From the NCBI GenBank assembly GCA_003635185.1, contig PYJA01000115.1, positions 1 to 55,279 on the forward strand: a stretch of 55,279 nucleotides of DNA. Reading direction: 5' to 3'. This DNA comes from Candidatus Poribacteria bacterium. GTDB taxonomy: Bacteria > Poribacteria > WGA-4E > WGA-3G. The notes beneath the pieces were generated by a model. That model was given only the letters and a program-made list of their open reading frames with translations. It searched no databases and was not told the origin of the DNA. Shown one piece after another: positions 25,284-35,000 of this stretch (position 1 is its first letter; every line of letters begins with the position of its first letter). Made by a program: the position numbers and the translations under genes.

Positions 25284-25343
25284 TTGTAGCGCAAACTGTT
25301 AGTTTGCGTTTTCATAGGCACAATCTAACAGATTGTGCTACAA
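25284..25343. repeat. Double-hairpin element (TTGTAGC...GCTACAA)
   Basis: The clearest member of the family. Outer arms TTGTAGC/GCTACAA hold two inner hairpins, GCAAACTGTTAGTTTGC and CACAATCTAACAGATTGTG. It ends 14 bp before the ribosome-binding site of the dehydratase gene, so it lies in that gene's leader. Confidence 0.75.
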
Positions 25344-25367
25344 AATTCTAAAATTCACAGGAGAAAA

Positions 25368-26330
25368 ATGAAATCTATAACGTTTCACGGAATTATCGCT
25401 GCCAGAAAAGTAGTGTCCCGCTTTTTTAAATCGACACCTTTAACACACTATCCTGAATTATCAGAAAAACTCGGCTTTCAGGCATATATCAAACATGAAA
25501 ACCATCTACCAACAGGTAGCTTCAAGGTGCGCGGCGGCATTAATTTCATGTCTAATCTACCGACAGAACAGAAAAAACAGGGTGTCGTTACGGCAACGCG
25601 TGGCAACCACGGACAATCTATTGCTTATGCTGCAGCACAATTCGGCGTAAAAGCAACTATTGTTGTGCCACATGGGAACAACCCAGAGAAAAACAGCGCA
25701 ATGCAAGCATTCGGCGCGGAACTCATTGAACACGGTAACGATTTTGACGAGGCGCGTGAATTGTGTGACACGCTCCAAACAGAACGCGGTTTATACTATG
25801 TGCACCCATGTATGGAACCAGCACTTATTCATGGTGTAGGCACATATTCGCTTGAGATTTTTGAAAGTCTTCCCAATGTACACACAATTATTGTCCCGAT
25901 TGGGGGCGGTAGCGGTGTCTGCGGAGCGATTACCGTCGCCAAGGCTATCAATCCAAATGTTAAAATCATCGGAGTACAAGCGGAAAACGCACCTGCAATT
26001 TACCGTTCATGGAAAGCAGGAGAACACATAGAGACTGATTCTTGCAGGACAATTGCCGATGGTCTCGCAACGCGAGTTCCATTTCCAACTCCGTTCTCCA
26101 TCATTAAAGAGGGCATTCACGACATTGTTACGGTCAGCGAAGAAGAAATAAGATCGGGTATCCGATCAGCATTACGATGGACGCATAATTTAGCGGAAGG
26201 CGCAGGTGCAGCAGCACTCGCAGCTGCATTCAAACGTGCGGATACGTTGGCTGGACAGAACATAGTCATAGTAATGAGCGGCGGCAACTTAGATATGGAA
26301 ACGCTCAAAGAAGTATTAACCGATTCCTAA
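25368..26330 (+). CDS. Threonine/serine dehydratase-like PLP enzyme
   Basis: 320 residues of fold-type II PLP enzyme, matching threonine dehydratase (threonine to 2-oxobutanoate and ammonia) or serine dehydratase. The Schiff-base lysine is in PTGSFKVRGG (about residue 51), the substrate loop is TRGNHGQS, the phosphate-binding glycine loop is PIGGGSGVCG, and the end motif is VMSGGNLD. There is no C-terminal ACT regulatory domain, so it resembles the short catabolic/biodegradative or serine-racemase-like forms. ATG 25368 has CAGGAG 5 bp upstream; an ATG at 25335 is in repeat sequence. The end overlaps the convergent 26327 gene by 4 bp. Confidence 0.88.
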   Translation: MKSITFHGIIAARKVVSRFFKSTPLTHYPELSEKLGFQAYIKHENHLPTGSFKVRGGINFMSNLPTEQKKQGVVTATRGNHGQSIAYAAAQFGVKATIVVPHGNNPEKNSAMQAFGAELIEHGNDFDEARELCDTLQTERGLYYVHPCMEPALIHGVGTYSLEIFESLPNVHTIIVPIGGGSGVCGAITVAKAINPNVKIIGVQAENAPAIYRSWKAGEHIETDSCRTIADGLATRVPFPTPFSIIKEGIHDIVTVSEEEIRSGIRSALRWTHNLAEGAGAAALAAAFKRADTLAGQNIVIVMSGGNLDMETLKEVLTDS

Positions 26331-27049
26331 TCGTGCCAATTGTGAATCACGTAAACAGGGGCGGAGTTTTCAGTTAATTGAAGTTCCGCCCATTCTGCAC
26401 CATCAACAAATTCGTTCCGCAGCGCGTTTGTCAAGTCCGGATGGATATGTAGAGATGTGAGGTCCCAACGTAAGTTTTGGCTGCTTTGGACTACGACATT
26501 AGCTTCCTCCGCGACGAGAGAAACACGCTGCAAACCGCTGTTTTTCCTGACTAACCGCAATCCTGATAATACATAGTGGATAGTTTGCAATGGGTCTCGC
26601 ATTTCAACTTTGTAGTCAACATGCTTATCGTTGACGAGGTAGTGGCCAAAACGCATCAGTTTCAAATTTCCGAGAAAATGATCCGTTTCATATTCTGCTG
26701 GACGTGGTAATCCACCATATAGGACAATATGTCGGCAGTTGTCCGTGTCCACAGCATATTTAACGGCTAATTGTCCATCAGTCCAATCCTTGTCCGTTTG
26801 TCCAACCCATTCATCAATTATCTGTTTCGCTTTTATTCTTGTGTCGTTTACAGAATCAAGGTCCCCGATTAGGATATCTGGAATAAAATGAATGTCATTC
26901 ATTTTATTCAATTCATCAAAAATGTTTATCCCACCGTCCGCGCAGATAATAGTAGCACCTTTTTTCATTCCTGTCTCAATTTCTTGTTGGTAGAAATCGA
27001 GATTTCTAAAATCGTAGTAACCGTTGAGAAAGATGAGTGCAAGTTTCAT
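26327..27049 (-). CDS. Thiamine pyrophosphokinase-like protein
   Basis: 240 residues. Motifs of thiamine diphosphokinase, which makes TPP from thiamine and ATP: ADGGINIF near residue 38, PDILIGDLDSV (binding acidic cluster) near residue 59, DKDWTDGQLAVKYA, and a YGGLPRPAEYETDHFLGNLK version of the GGxxxRxDH motif. The C-terminal half has the small beta-sandwich expected for substrate binding, but is divergent. The family usually has DKTDxxxA and GRxDH, so W in DKDWTD and the altered GG...DH stretch leave some doubt about activity. Last gene of a three-gene minus-strand operon; its ATG follows the upstream stop by 1 base. Confidence 0.75.
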   Translation of the reverse strand: MKLALIFLNGYYDFRNLDFYQQEIETGMKKGATIICADGGINIFDELNKMNDIHFIPDILIGDLDSVNDTRIKAKQIIDEWVGQTDKDWTDGQLAVKYAVDTDNCRHIVLYGGLPRPAEYETDHFLGNLKLMRFGHYLVNDKHVDYKVEMRDPLQTIHYVLSGLRLVRKNSGLQRVSLVAEEANVVVQSSQNLRWDLTSLHIHPDLTNALRNEFVDGAEWAELQLTENSAPVYVIHNWHD

Positions 27050-27050
27050 T

Positions 27051-27962
27051 TTAACTTAGTGCCAGATTATAAGAAGGAAGCAAGCGGTTAGGATGATACG
27101 CGAGTTTCACCCGTTTTAGATTCTCTAATCCAGAATCATCCATTGCGTTAATCCATCTGTACGATGCCATTAACTCCTTACAGAATTCACGATAGATAAA
27201 CTGGGCGAGCCCCTTTATGTTTAGGGCTGATATTTCAAATAGCACACAAAACATTTCACTGTTCAATTCATATCCGAAGGTATAAGCGCGTAGTTCACCA
27301 TCAATACGAACAACCCTGCCAACAAATTCTAATCCTCTGGCATTTGTTATACCAACCCGATGTGCAGATTGCGAATCGTCCAGCATTGCTTGATAGATCG
27401 GGTCATCATATTTCTCGGCGCGTGATTTTCGCCATCTCCTGTATAGCTGAAAGCAAGCATCTCGATCAGTTGGTTGATACGGTTCACATTTTATAGAGGG
27501 GTATCGTGCTGTAAAAGTGTTGTAAGCATGCCTTTGCTGTTTGTAACGATTTCCCCGCAGATCACTCAGATCCGCTGTCCTATAGATATATTCAGTTTCC
27601 TTTAGGATAGCGTCAAAACCTGCATTTTTGAAAACAGGAAGTAGCTCTTCTGGAGCATTTTCAATACGAGCAATCTGAGGATTCTGATTTGATTTAAGCA
27701 TGAATTGAAACGCATCGTGAACCGTTTTTAAATATGAACGGTTGCCAACAACACACGGCATCGGCAAAATCGGCATAAAATAGTCATCTCCCTGCTTCGC
27801 AAAGATACAGAAATGGTCATGTAGCAATGCCCAGTAGAACTGAAAATGATTTCGCCATACATAAATCGGTGCAAACGCATAACTCGATAAGTGGAGGCAC
27901 ATCTGAGACGTGTACGTCTCAAAAACAGGTTTCTCAGCAAGAGTTAGGGGATGGAGTTGCAT
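27051..27962 (-). CDS. DUF2156 (LPG synthase C-terminal-like) acyltransferase-fold protein
   Basis: 303 residues. The DUF2156 double-GNAT pattern is visible: an early YAFAPIYVWRNHFQFYW aromatic stretch, then EYIYRTADLSDLRGNRYKQQ, the mid-protein RRWRKSRAEKYDD, FEISALNIKGLAQFIYREF and the C-terminal signature INAMDDSGLENLKRVKLAYH. Related domains transfer aminoacyl groups from tRNA to lipids, but free-standing copies are of unknown substrate. Soluble, with no membrane helices. Overlaps the upstream Cys-cluster gene by 29 bp and leads directly into the thiamine-kinase-like gene. Confidence 0.8.
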   Translation of the reverse strand: MQLHPLTLAEKPVFETYTSQMCLHLSSYAFAPIYVWRNHFQFYWALLHDHFCIFAKQGDDYFMPILPMPCVVGNRSYLKTVHDAFQFMLKSNQNPQIARIENAPEELLPVFKNAGFDAILKETEYIYRTADLSDLRGNRYKQQRHAYNTFTARYPSIKCEPYQPTDRDACFQLYRRWRKSRAEKYDDPIYQAMLDDSQSAHRVGITNARGLEFVGRVVRIDGELRAYTFGYELNSEMFCVLFEISALNIKGLAQFIYREFCKELMASYRWINAMDDSGLENLKRVKLAYHPNRLLPSYNLALS

Positions 27963-28491
27963 GTGTCAAGTTTTGATTGAGTGTATGAAAAGCCTTCACT
28001 GTCCTTTGATAATCGCCAATGAGACTCCAATTTGCAGCAAGTTGTTCTCTCACTGCCTCCGATTCAACGTAACCGATAACATGCTGCAGATGTTGCTGAA
28101 AAGACTCCGTTTCAAAATGTGTTTCACTAAACGGGCAGAGCATATCTACACCTAACACTACACTGCTCCTGTCCTCACTGAACATCAAAGCAAAAGGATA
28201 GAGTTGACAATCAAGTGGACGATTGGCATAGATAGTACATCTACTGGTACCTGGTTCAAAGAACGGACAGACGTAAAAATCCTTATACGGTTTTAGCTTA
28301 ATCTGTGAGCTTTTTGCATCTGCTTGTGGTTGGAATAAAGCAGCGTTTGCCCCGTGAGAAATTGCATGCTGTTTCTCTGCTTCAGTAAAAATTGGCGAGA
28401 GAGGACTATCTAACTCTAAAAAACGGCAGCAAACGTCGCAGGAGAAACATACTTCACTCGGAATGATCTGGTAGAGTTTTGAGATGGACAT
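27934..28491 (-). CDS. YkgJ-type Cys-cluster (metal-binding) protein
   Basis: 185 residues. Cysteine pattern FSCDVCCRFLE, then YVCPFFEPGTSRCTIYANRP, LDCQLYPFAL and DMLCPF: the zinc/iron-chelating YkgJ/UPF0153 family. The role of the family is not settled. The start is taken at ATG 28491 because the longer frame (to 28551) begins inside a palindromic repeat; a weak AAGG precedes the chosen ATG. First gene of the operon with DUF2156 and thiamine-kinase-like genes. The gene ends in TGA inside the start of the next gene. Confidence 0.8.
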   Translation of the reverse strand: MSISKLYQIIPSEVCFSCDVCCRFLELDSPLSPIFTEAEKQHAISHGANAALFQPQADAKSSQIKLKPYKDFYVCPFFEPGTSRCTIYANRPLDCQLYPFALMFSEDRSSVVLGVDMLCPFSETHFETESFQQHLQHVIGYVESEAVREQLAANWSLIGDYQRTVKAFHTLNQNLTHATPSPNSC

Positions 28492-28515
28492 GTCGTGCCT
28501 TATGCCAAAGATTCT

Positions 28516-28706
28516 GTCCCGCAAACTGTTAGTCTGTGGCCTCACAGGCACAATCTAAATGAAGACTAAGAAAATAAATCGGCCCTGTGGCAAGGTTCGG
28601 AAACCTTGCCAGCAGTGGGATATCCGCGCCTCACGCGGACAAAAAAGACCGAATTAATAAATTAATCTTCGGACAGATTGTGCTACTGTGTGGCAACTTG
28701 GGTTAA
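28516..28706. repeat. Composite palindromic element
   Basis: It contains a half copy of the GCAAACTGTTAG hairpin, then inverted arms around CACAATCTAAATGAAGAC/GAAGATTAATTTATTAATTCGG. Small hairpins GGCAAGGTTCGGAAACCTTGCC and TCCGCGCCTCACGCGGA lie inside. Positions 28650-28706 are the inverted copy of 14536-14592. It fills the space between the Cys-cluster gene and the lipoprotein gene end. Confidence 0.6.
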
Positions 28707-28843
28707 AATAACTTAGACATTACAGATTCTTCACGCGGATCGGCATCAGTCTTTTCGGCAGTTACATATCCATAAATTTCAATTTCACTAATTTTAGCTG
28801 AGGCAATGCGCTTAGGAGGACCACCGGTCCCGGCTGGAGCCCC
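28703..28843 (-). other. In-frame extension of the lipoprotein past TGA
   Basis: After TGA 28844-28846 the same frame runs 46 more codons to TAA 28703-28705. It begins with a Gly/Pro linker (GAPAGTGGPPKRIASA), then KISEIEIYGYVTAEKTDADP and a charged end. EIEIYGY is the typical final strand of discoidin-like domains, so this part was coding. One base change (for example CGA or GGA to TGA) explains it; readthrough or selenocysteine insertion is possible but unsupported. Confidence 0.6.
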
Positions 28844-29368
28844 TCACGAAGAGCCACTTGAAATAGAACAGATTTGTGCTGCGAGATCAACTTCGTTCCG
28901 TGTAAAAGAAGCATCGTCTTTCGTTCCTAAAACGACAAGACGGATACTGTCTGTAGGAAATGAGTCAAAAACCGGGATGACAATCTTGCCGGTTTTGGTA
29001 CTTTGTACCTTTCTTATCAGCTGCCAATCTGTCCCTGAAATTGGACTACCGCCTTTATCGGCATAAAGGTTAAACTTCTTAATATTATCCGAGTGAATGA
29101 CGACTTTTCGGATAACCTTCTTTTCTGGTAATGTTATGACAACTTCAGGTAAGGGGGTTTTGCCTGTGCGACTAACCGCTCCATCGGTTGGTTTTGTTTT
29201 TCCTACGGTACTGATATCCCCGTCAATCATTTGTGGAATAGTTGATTGAGAACCATCAAGTAGCGCGTAGTTTTCGCTCCATTCTTGTTCTAAGAGCAAA
29301 GCAGTACAACCTGTCATAATCACTACAAAACAGACAAGTGAAAGGGAAAGAACACACTTGTAAATCAT
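28844..29368 (-). CDS. Lipoprotein with discoidin (F5/8 C)-like domain
   Basis: 174 residues from ATG 29368 (AAGGAG 7 bp upstream) to TGA 28844. A signal peptide with lipobox VVIMTGC gives a lipidated cysteine near residue 21. The rest reads as a beta-sandwich of the discoidin type: LLDGSQSTIPQMIDGDISTVG (ligand-loop style), VVITLPEKKVIRKVVIHSDN, then IRLVVLGTKD. The last strand expected of that fold (ExxxYG) is missing before the stop but is present in the same frame beyond it (see the next entry). The sequence upstream of 29368 is open but lacks a better start. Binding target unknown. Confidence 0.75.
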   Translation of the reverse strand: MIYKCVLSLSLVCFVVIMTGCTALLLEQEWSENYALLDGSQSTIPQMIDGDISTVGKTKPTDGAVSRTGKTPLPEVVITLPEKKVIRKVVIHSDNIKKFNLYADKGGSPISGTDWQLIRKVQSTKTGKIVIPVFDSFPTDSIRLVVLGTKDDASFTRNEVDLAAQICSISSGSS

Positions 29369-29444
29369 TTTGTAACTCCTTATTGCGCGCAAATTCAATT
29401 TAGTTGTTCTTCTGCTAAATTTCATATATTTAGCTTTAATTACT

Positions 29445-29473
29445 ATTTTAACAGATTTTTTGGCTCATGTCAA
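29445..29473 (-). promoter_or_regulatory. Sigma-70 promoter of the lipoprotein gene
   Basis: Minus strand TTGACA, 17-base spacer, TAAAAT, ending 77 bp before the ATG at 29368. Consensus -35 and optimal spacing make this one of the clearest promoters in the window. Confidence 0.75.
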
Positions 29474-29555
29474 GAATAAATGTGTTGGACAAGTTTTGAT
29501 ATAGAACTCGTAGCGAGTACGAGCTAAGAATCGTTAAAAATCAGGCGAAAGTTTA

Positions 29556-29747
29556 TCATTGAATACCTGTCCGTAAAACATAGAGGATATAGTTGAATAT
29601 CTTATAGAAAGAGCGTTTAGGTTTCGGTCCTTTCACGCGTTTCTTTAGATGGAAGTTGATATAACGATTAAAATCCTTGCGGAAAACCTGCTTCGGAATA
29701 CCTTTGTATCTCGGGGCCTTTTGAGTTGCGTCTATCCCATAATAAAA
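29556..29747 (-). pseudogene. Transposase N-terminal remnant
   Basis: The minus-strand frame reads APRYKGIPKQVFRKDFNRYI, then KRVKGPKPKRSFYKIFNYIL and YVLRTGIQ before TGA. The LYxLRTGIQW pattern after a basic stretch is the N-terminal region of IS4/IS5-class transposases; TGA stands where W is expected. The remaining parts are absent. Elsewhere in the 29369-29940 gap I see only the two promoters. Confidence 0.5.
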
Positions 29748-29895
29748 CCTCTAATAAAGTAAATGTAGATGTCCAATGGAAAGAAAGGGATATAAACTAT
29801 CTCCTTTTCTTGCCCTATTGGACCACATCCTTATGTTTTACACAATATGAGTTCATAACCAAATTGAATATTTTCTGCCTACAATTCGCAATTTG

Positions 29896-29904
29896 TGGTA
29901 TACT
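29896..29904 (+). promoter_or_regulatory. Extended -10 promoter before the SMP-30 gene
   Basis: TGGTATACT (TG-N-TATACT) with no good -35, as usual for extended -10 promoters. It lies 37 bp upstream of the start codon at 29941. Confidence 0.45.
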
Positions 29905-29940
29905 AACAACGAATTTCTGATTATAAGGAGGAACAGCAAT

Positions 29941-30912
29941 ATGAATGAATCTGAAAGAAAGTGGGATGGAACAATTACACGGTATCCTGACCCTGCAATT
30001 GAAGTAATTGACTCCCGGTTTGCAAGATACAAAATCGGCAATTCTGTTGTTGAACGGTTATGGACAGGCGCGCGCTGGTCTGAGGGTCCCGTCTGGTTTG
30101 GAGATGGTGGATACCTCCTCTGGAGCGATATTCCAAATAATCGTATCCTGAAATGGGAAGAGGCAACGGGTAAAGTGAGCGTATATCGCAAGCCATCTAA
30201 CTATAGTAATGGGCATACCAGAGATAGACAAGGCAGACTTATCAGTTGTGAACACGGTACGCGTCGCGTAACACGAACGGAGTATGACGGAACAGTTACT
30301 GTGCTAATGGATAAATTTGAGGGAAAACAACTCAACGCACCAAACGATGTGGCTGTTCATACCGATGGACATATTTGGTTTACCGACCCGGGATATGGGA
30401 TTATGCTCAATTACGAAGGGCATATTGCAGAATTTGAATTGCCTACTTCAGTTTATCGCCTTGACCCGGATACTGGAGAAGCCACAGTTGTTACAGATGA
30501 ACTCGAAAAACCGAATGGGATATGCTTTTCACCTGACTATGAAAAGCTATATGTTGTGGATACGGGGGTTACGCACAAAGAAGGGACACCGAGATACATT
30601 TATGTTTTTGATGTTGTAAACGGTGTGTATTTAGATAACAAACGGGCTTTCTGTGATATGACACCCGGGATTGCTGATGGTATCCGATGTGATATTGACG
30701 GTAACCTATGGGCAAGTGCTGGATGGGTGGGCGATAGTTATGATGGGGTTCATGTTTTTGCGCCAGATAGCACGCTTATCGGAAAGATTCACCTTCCAGA
30801 AATTTGTGCCAATCTTTGCTTCGGCGGCGTAAAACGAAATAGACTCTTTATGACAGGTAGTCAATCACTTTACTCAGTGTATGTAGAAGCACAAGGGCTG
30901 CCGTTATTCTAA
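29941..30912 (+). CDS. SMP-30/gluconolactonase family protein
   Basis: 323 residues forming a six-bladed propeller of the SMP-30/gluconolactonase/LRE type, which hydrolyses lactones such as glucono-1,5-lactone. Landmarks: SEGPVWFGDGGYLLWSDIPN (first metal-ligand Glu), the NGHTRDRQGRLISCEHGTRR blade, LNAPNDVAVHTDGHIWFTDP (Asn metal ligand), KPNGICFSPDYEKLYVVDTG and the late IADGIRCDIDGNLW (Asp ligand). All expected divalent metal ligands seem present. No signal peptide, so cytoplasmic. ATG 29941 has AAGGAGG 10 bp upstream; a longer frame start at 29893 overlaps the promoter. Confidence 0.88.
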   Translation: MNESERKWDGTITRYPDPAIEVIDSRFARYKIGNSVVERLWTGARWSEGPVWFGDGGYLLWSDIPNNRILKWEEATGKVSVYRKPSNYSNGHTRDRQGRLISCEHGTRRVTRTEYDGTVTVLMDKFEGKQLNAPNDVAVHTDGHIWFTDPGYGIMLNYEGHIAEFELPTSVYRLDPDTGEATVVTDELEKPNGICFSPDYEKLYVVDTGVTHKEGTPRYIYVFDVVNGVYLDNKRAFCDMTPGIADGIRCDIDGNLWASAGWVGDSYDGVHVFAPDSTLIGKIHLPEICANLCFGGVKRNRLFMTGSQSLYSVYVEAQGLPLF

Positions 30913-30933
30913 ATCAGTAAGTTAGAGTGTGAA

Positions 30934-31401
30934 TTACGCCTGTGGCGCATCGTAAGAGAAGGTCTGGATTACATCGTTCATCAGAAGTCGCTGTGCAATA
31001 GACTCAATTATTTCTGCATTCAAAGTGCCGCTGATCCAGAACTTTTGTCCGGTGCGCACAGTCTTTACTCCCTCAATTCCCAGGTCTTTGATACCTTTGA
31101 CCGCACTATCCCCGACTGCGTCAGTAACGCCGGGTTTGAATTGTACTTCAACCGTCCAATCGTTTGTATTTTTATTATCAGTGTCAAAGGTAAAGACCTG
31201 TGTGATCGGATCAGCGAGCAGTTCTGTTCCGATCCGTTCAATAGATCGCGAGTCAAGGCTGCCTTCAATCCAATAAACAGTGGTTGTCTTTACAGATTCC
31301 ACGCCACTGATACCGAGGTCAGCAATATCTTCAAGAATGCCGTGTCCGATGGTGTCAGGCACTTCAGGTTTATAGAAAACTTCGATTTTCCAAATTTTCA
31401 T
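30934..31401 (-). CDS. Tandem PurS-like domain protein
   Basis: 155 residues built of two copies of a PurS-like fold of about 77 residues. Copy 1: IEVFYKPEVPDTIGHGILED, then LGISGVESVKTTTVYWIEG. Copy 2: VEVQFKPGVTDAVGDSAVKG, then LGIEGVKTVRTGQKFWISG. PurS is the small subunit that bridges PurL and PurQ in formylglycinamidine synthase and normally acts as a single-domain homodimer. A tandem copy mimics that dimer in one chain. No other purine gene is adjacent, so a purine role is uncertain. Own promoter at 31457; no clear ribosome-binding site. Confidence 0.75.
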   Translation of the reverse strand: MKIWKIEVFYKPEVPDTIGHGILEDIADLGISGVESVKTTTVYWIEGSLDSRSIERIGTELLADPITQVFTFDTDNKNTNDWTVEVQFKPGVTDAVGDSAVKGIKDLGIEGVKTVRTGQKFWISGTLNAEIIESIAQRLLMNDVIQTFSYDAPQA

Positions 31402-31456
31402 AGGCAGTCAAAATCGTTTTTAGGAATTCTCACTATTCATTTTTGCAACCTTTATC

Positions 31457-31484
31457 ATTATAACTATTCTATCATATATTCCAA
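31457..31484 (-). promoter_or_regulatory. Sigma-70 promoter of the PurS-like gene
   Basis: Minus strand TTGGAA, 16-base spacer, TATAAT, 55 bp before the ATG at 31401. Confidence 0.6.
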
Positions 31485-31566
31485 TTTTACGTAACCCGTG
31501 TGTTTGGTCTAATAGGGTTATTTAGTTTTCGGTTTTTCGGACGAATTTTTTACACCTGCTATATAC

Positions 31567-31701
31567 CCCAGGCCGGTAGGTGCGGTTTCTAACCGCACCG
31601 GATTTGGATCAAAAACCCTCACAGCGACTTGCCTTGTTCGATGCGGCAGAATACGCGTATGGTATTCTGCATTGGTTAGAAACCGCACCTACCGGCCTGG
31701 G
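31567..31701. repeat. 135-bp palindrome (CCCAGGCCGGTAGGTGCGGTTT arms)
   Basis: Long inverted arms, CCCAGGCCGGTAGGTGCGG at the left and CCGCACCTACCGGCCTGGG at the right, each continue into TTTCTAACCGCACC/GGTTAGAAA. An inner ATACGCGTAT palindrome sits at the centre. The gap 31402-32078 also holds a CCCAAGTTGCTACC/GGTAGCACCTGGG pair near 31771-31815 and a possible -10 (TATACT, 31996). No gene is seen. Confidence 0.75.
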
Positions 31702-32078
31702 ACATTAACTTTGAGTAAACCTCAATAACGGAAAACTCTTAAAACTAAATAACCCTGTTGGTCTAATAATACCCAAGTTGCTACCTAAAAGGTAATGGTA
31801 GCACCTGGGTTATTAAATATGTCCCATTTTGTGCAGATCTTTTTGGATATTTTATAGGTAACCTTGTCAGTACAGTATTTTCAGATTGGCACGGAATTTG
31901 CTCAACTTTTTTAGTAGTAACTTGAGTTCTATGTCAACGTGTAGTTTGGACTACTTCCACCAGAAAATTATAGGTGGCAACCTGGATTAATATTGTATAC
32001 TTACATCAACATCTCCATCAATAAGATTTCACTGTGAAAATCCTTTCAAAGTACAGCTATTCTCAAGGAGATCGACAC

Positions 32079-35000
32079 ATGTTTAAACTTGAAAAACAAC
32101 GACTATTTGTATTTTTTGTGTTTTTTATACTCCATACTTTGTGGTTTGCGTCTTTTACAATCGCTCAAGACGAAGTGGCCAATGAAAAAATCATTGAACG
32201 CTACAAACTAATGTTGTATCAGAAACCAAAAGAAGGTAGAACATTTGATAGACTATACCTGCTTTACCTCGAAAATGCGGGGTTAGCTGAGATGGTTAAA
32301 TATTATAAGGAAGAGGTCCGAACTAAACCGGATGATCCAGATGTACACCTTATTCTTGGACATATCTACAAACGGTTTGGAAAAGATATAGAGGCTGTTG
32401 AAACGTATCAGCGCGCTGTTGAACTTGCACCGAACGATTATTACACCCATTTTGCTTTAGGACAGATGTATACTACTTTACGTCAGGACAAGAAAGCGAT
32501 CACAGAATTGACGCAAGCTGCAGCCTTATTAGAACAAGTACAAACTGCCCCTCCAGAAGAGTTGATAGGGATTTATAAAGTACTTGGACAGGCTTATTTT
32601 CGTCAAGACAAGGTGGACGATGCGATTCAAGCATGGGGGAAAATATCTGAACTTAATCCACAGAACATTTTCGCACGTATTGAACTCGCTGCCCTTTACC
32701 GCGAAAAGGGACTTTACCTACAAGCGGTAGCTGAACATCAATCGATAATTGAAATAAAAAAAGATGATCCATATCGTGTGTGCCTCAGCCATCGGAAAAT
32801 AGGTAATATTCAGGTAGAAAAAGGTGATCTTCAGGAAGCAATACAAAGTTATGATGCCGCACTTGCATTGACTACGCAAGGAAACTGGCTGCGCAAAGAC
32901 CTTCAAAATCGGATTATCGCTATTTACGCTAACAATGCAAACTGGAAAGACCTGATCTCATACTATCAAGAAAAACTTAAAGCAACACCAAAAGAGCCAG
33001 CGTTACACGGATTACTTGCTGCGGCATATATTGAAAATCAGCAGTTAGAGGAAGGTATTGCTGCATATCGAAAAGGGTTAGAACTCGCTCCAACAGACAT
33101 CAATTTAAGATTAAATCTTATCACCACACTTCGTAATGCCGATAAATTTAAGGAGGCAGTGGTAGAATACGAAATACTAAGTGAGCAACAACCCGATAAT
33201 TTTGGTTCTTACCGTGAACTTGGTAAGTTATATATAGTATTGGAAAACGAAGATAAAGCAAGAACCACTTACCAGAAAATGATTGACTATGATCCGGAGA
33301 ATGCAAGCACATACATCACTCTCGCTGAGATTTACACCAGTCATAAATGGAATAACGAGGCTGCCGCTGCGTATGAAAAGGCGATCTCGCTTGCACCTGA
33401 CAATCTGGATTATATTCGGTATTTCGGCGAATTCTATTTCCGTCAAGGAAACCACGAGAAAGCTGTTGAAACATGGAATCGGATGGTTGCAGATGACAAA
33501 GGCATTGCTGAAAATTATGACCAGTTGGCACGACTGCTCAGTTCTAAAAGGTTACACACTGAGGCTATCAATGCCAGTCGAAAAGCAGCAGAATTGATGC
33601 CGGATGCCTACCGCTATCGTGAAGCATTGGCGAAAAGGTTGATGGAAAACAATGCCTATGATGAAGCATTAGCAGAATATACAGAAGCCGCAAAGCTCGC
33701 TCCCAACGAATTTTTTGTAGAACAGATTGACGATCGGCGAATTGAAATCTATCGTAAGCAGGGAACGCTCATGGACAAAGTTGAAGCAATGGAAATTGCA
33801 CTTCAAAAACAGAATCTCACTCCTGCCGAGACTTTTGCAAACCATAAGCGACTTGGCAAAATGTATCTAAAATTGGGCAACACCACTCACGCGCGTGAGG
33901 TGCTTTTAAGTGCCAAAACACTCCAACCTGATAATGTTGTTATTAACCGTTGGCTTGCAGACATCTACAACAAGCAGGGACATCGTAGCAAGGCAATCGC
34001 TATTTACACCCACCTAACACAAGTGGACAACACAAATGCACGCGAATATTATGCAAATATAGCGCGTTCTTATCTAAATGTTATGGATTTTGCGGCTGCA
34101 ACCGATGCTGCAAAACAGGTTGTTGCACACAGCCCTCGTAATCCTGAGGGATATCAGTTACTGGCGGAAATTGCTAAAGAGTCCAGAGACTATGAAACGT
34201 CAATTGATAGTCTCAGACAGGCAGCTCGCCTTCGTCCGGATGCTGTTGACATTCGTAAAAAACTTGCAAAGACTTTCAAACTTTCGGGCAAGCCGCAACA
34301 GGCTATCGCCCAATATTGGCGATGTTGGGAACTAAGCTCAAACGTGGAAGACAAACTCAATCTCATCAAACCTCTTTCTGAAATATATTACGAATTGGGT
34401 AAACGTAGTGAGTTTGAGGAAAAACTCAAGCAAATGGCAAAAGTTAACACCACCGATATAGATCCTATCTTAACGTTAGTAGAATTCTACCGAATGGAGG
34501 GAGAATTAACGAAAGCACGGTTCCAGTTAGCACTCGCCTTAGACAGAGAAGATGACAATCCTGATTTGTTAGAAAGACTCGTAAGAATATGCCTGGACCT
34601 TGGGGATATTGCAGATGCTCTCGCCTATCAACAGCAGCTTGTGGAAACACATCCTGATCCCATCAATTACCAAAAACTTGGTGAATTATTATTTGATGCC
34701 GGACGCGAAGAGGAAGCGATTCAGGCATGGGAAAATCTTCTGCATATAAAAAATCATACGTTTGAAACAGAGTTGAAATTGACTACATATCTGTTCCAAC
34801 GCGGCATGTCAGATAAAGCACTCTCTGTACTTGACAACGCAGCAGAAAAAGCAAAAGATATAATCTCAATTTTTCAGGTCGGATCGGTTTTTGCTGCAAT
34901 GTACGAATTTGACCGTGCCCAAAAGTATCTTCTGCGAACTCTGGAAATGCCAATTCCGATAACTACACAGCAGACGTTAACTCAACGTTCAACTGGAAAC

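Noticed and set aside
1544..29558. TGA read as tryptophan (alternative code)
   Set aside because: Three disrupting TGAs suggested it, but several intact genes end in TGA and long genes use TGG for Trp.
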